Assembly: GCA_937958295.1 (NCBI GenBank)
Contig: CALFEY010000360.1
Location: 1-5,321, forward strand
From: an uncultured Pseudomonadota bacterium
Lineage (GTDB): Bacteria; Pseudomonadota; Gammaproteobacteria; Burkholderiales; Casimicrobiaceae
Length of the DNA: 5,321 nt
Direction: 5' to 3'
The position numbers were made by a program, and so were the translations under genes. Positions 5,131 to 5,321 of this stretch are shown piece after piece (position 1 is the stretch's first letter; every line of letters starts with the position of its first letter). Under the pieces are notes generated by a model. That model saw only the letters and a list, made by a program, of their open reading frames with translations. It was not told where the DNA came from and searched no databases.

Positions 5131-5321
5131 ATGCAGTGGATCAAGAACCCCAAAGACTTTTGGGCCGGTGTCATCTACATCGCATTTGGTGCGGCTGCAA
5201 TCGGCATTGCTTTCAACCACCCCATCGGCTCCGCCGGTCGCATGGACCCAGGGTACTTCCCCCCGGCTCTGGGGATCATGCTGATCGGACTGGGGCTCAT
5301 ACTAGCCCTTCGTGCCTTGAG
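5131..5321 (+). CDS. tctB: Tripartite tricarboxylate transporter TctB-family subunit, 3'-truncated by window edge
   Basis: The first 63 residues are visible; the frame runs off the window. The start reads MQWIKNPKDFWAGVIYIAFG, with the family's NPKDFWAG entry into the first membrane helix (about 11-28). The short loop RMDPGYFP (37-44), very close to the TctB RMGPGYFP signature, leads into a second helix (about 46-60). TctB is the small four-helix membrane subunit that works with the large TctA permease and a periplasmic TctC binding protein in sodium-coupled uptake of citrate or other carboxylates. The substrate cannot be told from this fragment. The gene begins its own unit after the upstream terminator, and tctA would be expected just beyond the window. 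By hand count the visible part is about 59% G+C (112 of 191), lower than the genes to its left, and uses codons such as ATA, CTA and TTT that are scarce there. Confidence 0.85.
   Translation, partial: MQWIKNPKDFWAGVIYIAFGAAAIGIAFNHPIGSAGRMDPGYFPPALGIMLIGLGLILALRAL

Overview
The window looks like a chromosomal segment from a high-G+C betaproteobacterium, probably Burkholderiales or a related environmental lineage. The reasons are the order pilS-pilR-ampD, the cluster ispZ-bolA-parvulin, a TctB-type transporter subunit and the strong GC bias at third codon positions. This is inferred from gene order and family recognition, not from a database search. All six protein genes are on the + strand. 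I see no tRNA, rRNA, insertion sequence, CRISPR array or phage gene.

Left block (1-3078): the 3' two thirds of a PilS-like membrane sensor kinase gene, cut by the window edge. It is followed after 46 nt by a complete pilR, a sigma-54 dependent response regulator with intact receiver, AAA+ and Fis-type HTH domains. Together they form a two-component system that in relatives controls type IV pilus genes. After a 104-nt gap comes ampD, the cytosolic zinc amidase of peptidoglycan recycling.

Middle block (3049-4938): a consensus -10 box (TATAAT) overlaps the ampD stop codon. About six bases downstream begins a region of roughly 115 nt with a strong potential RNA fold: three stacked long-range helix segments closing two internal hairpins. 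It lies in the leader of ispZ (yciB) and I could not match it to a known RNA family. It is the main unexplained element here. ispZ (inner-membrane septation or envelope protein), bolA (overlapping ispZ by ATGA) and a secreted parvulin-type prolyl isomerase follow as a tight operon. The operon ends at a textbook intrinsic terminator with an 11-bp stem, a GCAA loop and six T.

Right block (4939-5321): about 190 nt of non-coding DNA with small inverted repeats and a 12-bp motif repeated at exactly 30-bp spacing. It leads into the start of a tctB gene with a strong Shine-Dalgarno sequence, truncated by the window end. This is a separate transcription unit, with lower G+C in the visible coding part, and probably belongs to a tripartite tricarboxylate uptake system.

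The protein genes are all from known families. No new multi-gene system is evident. The structured ispZ leader and the repeats upstream of tctB are the parts worth a second look.
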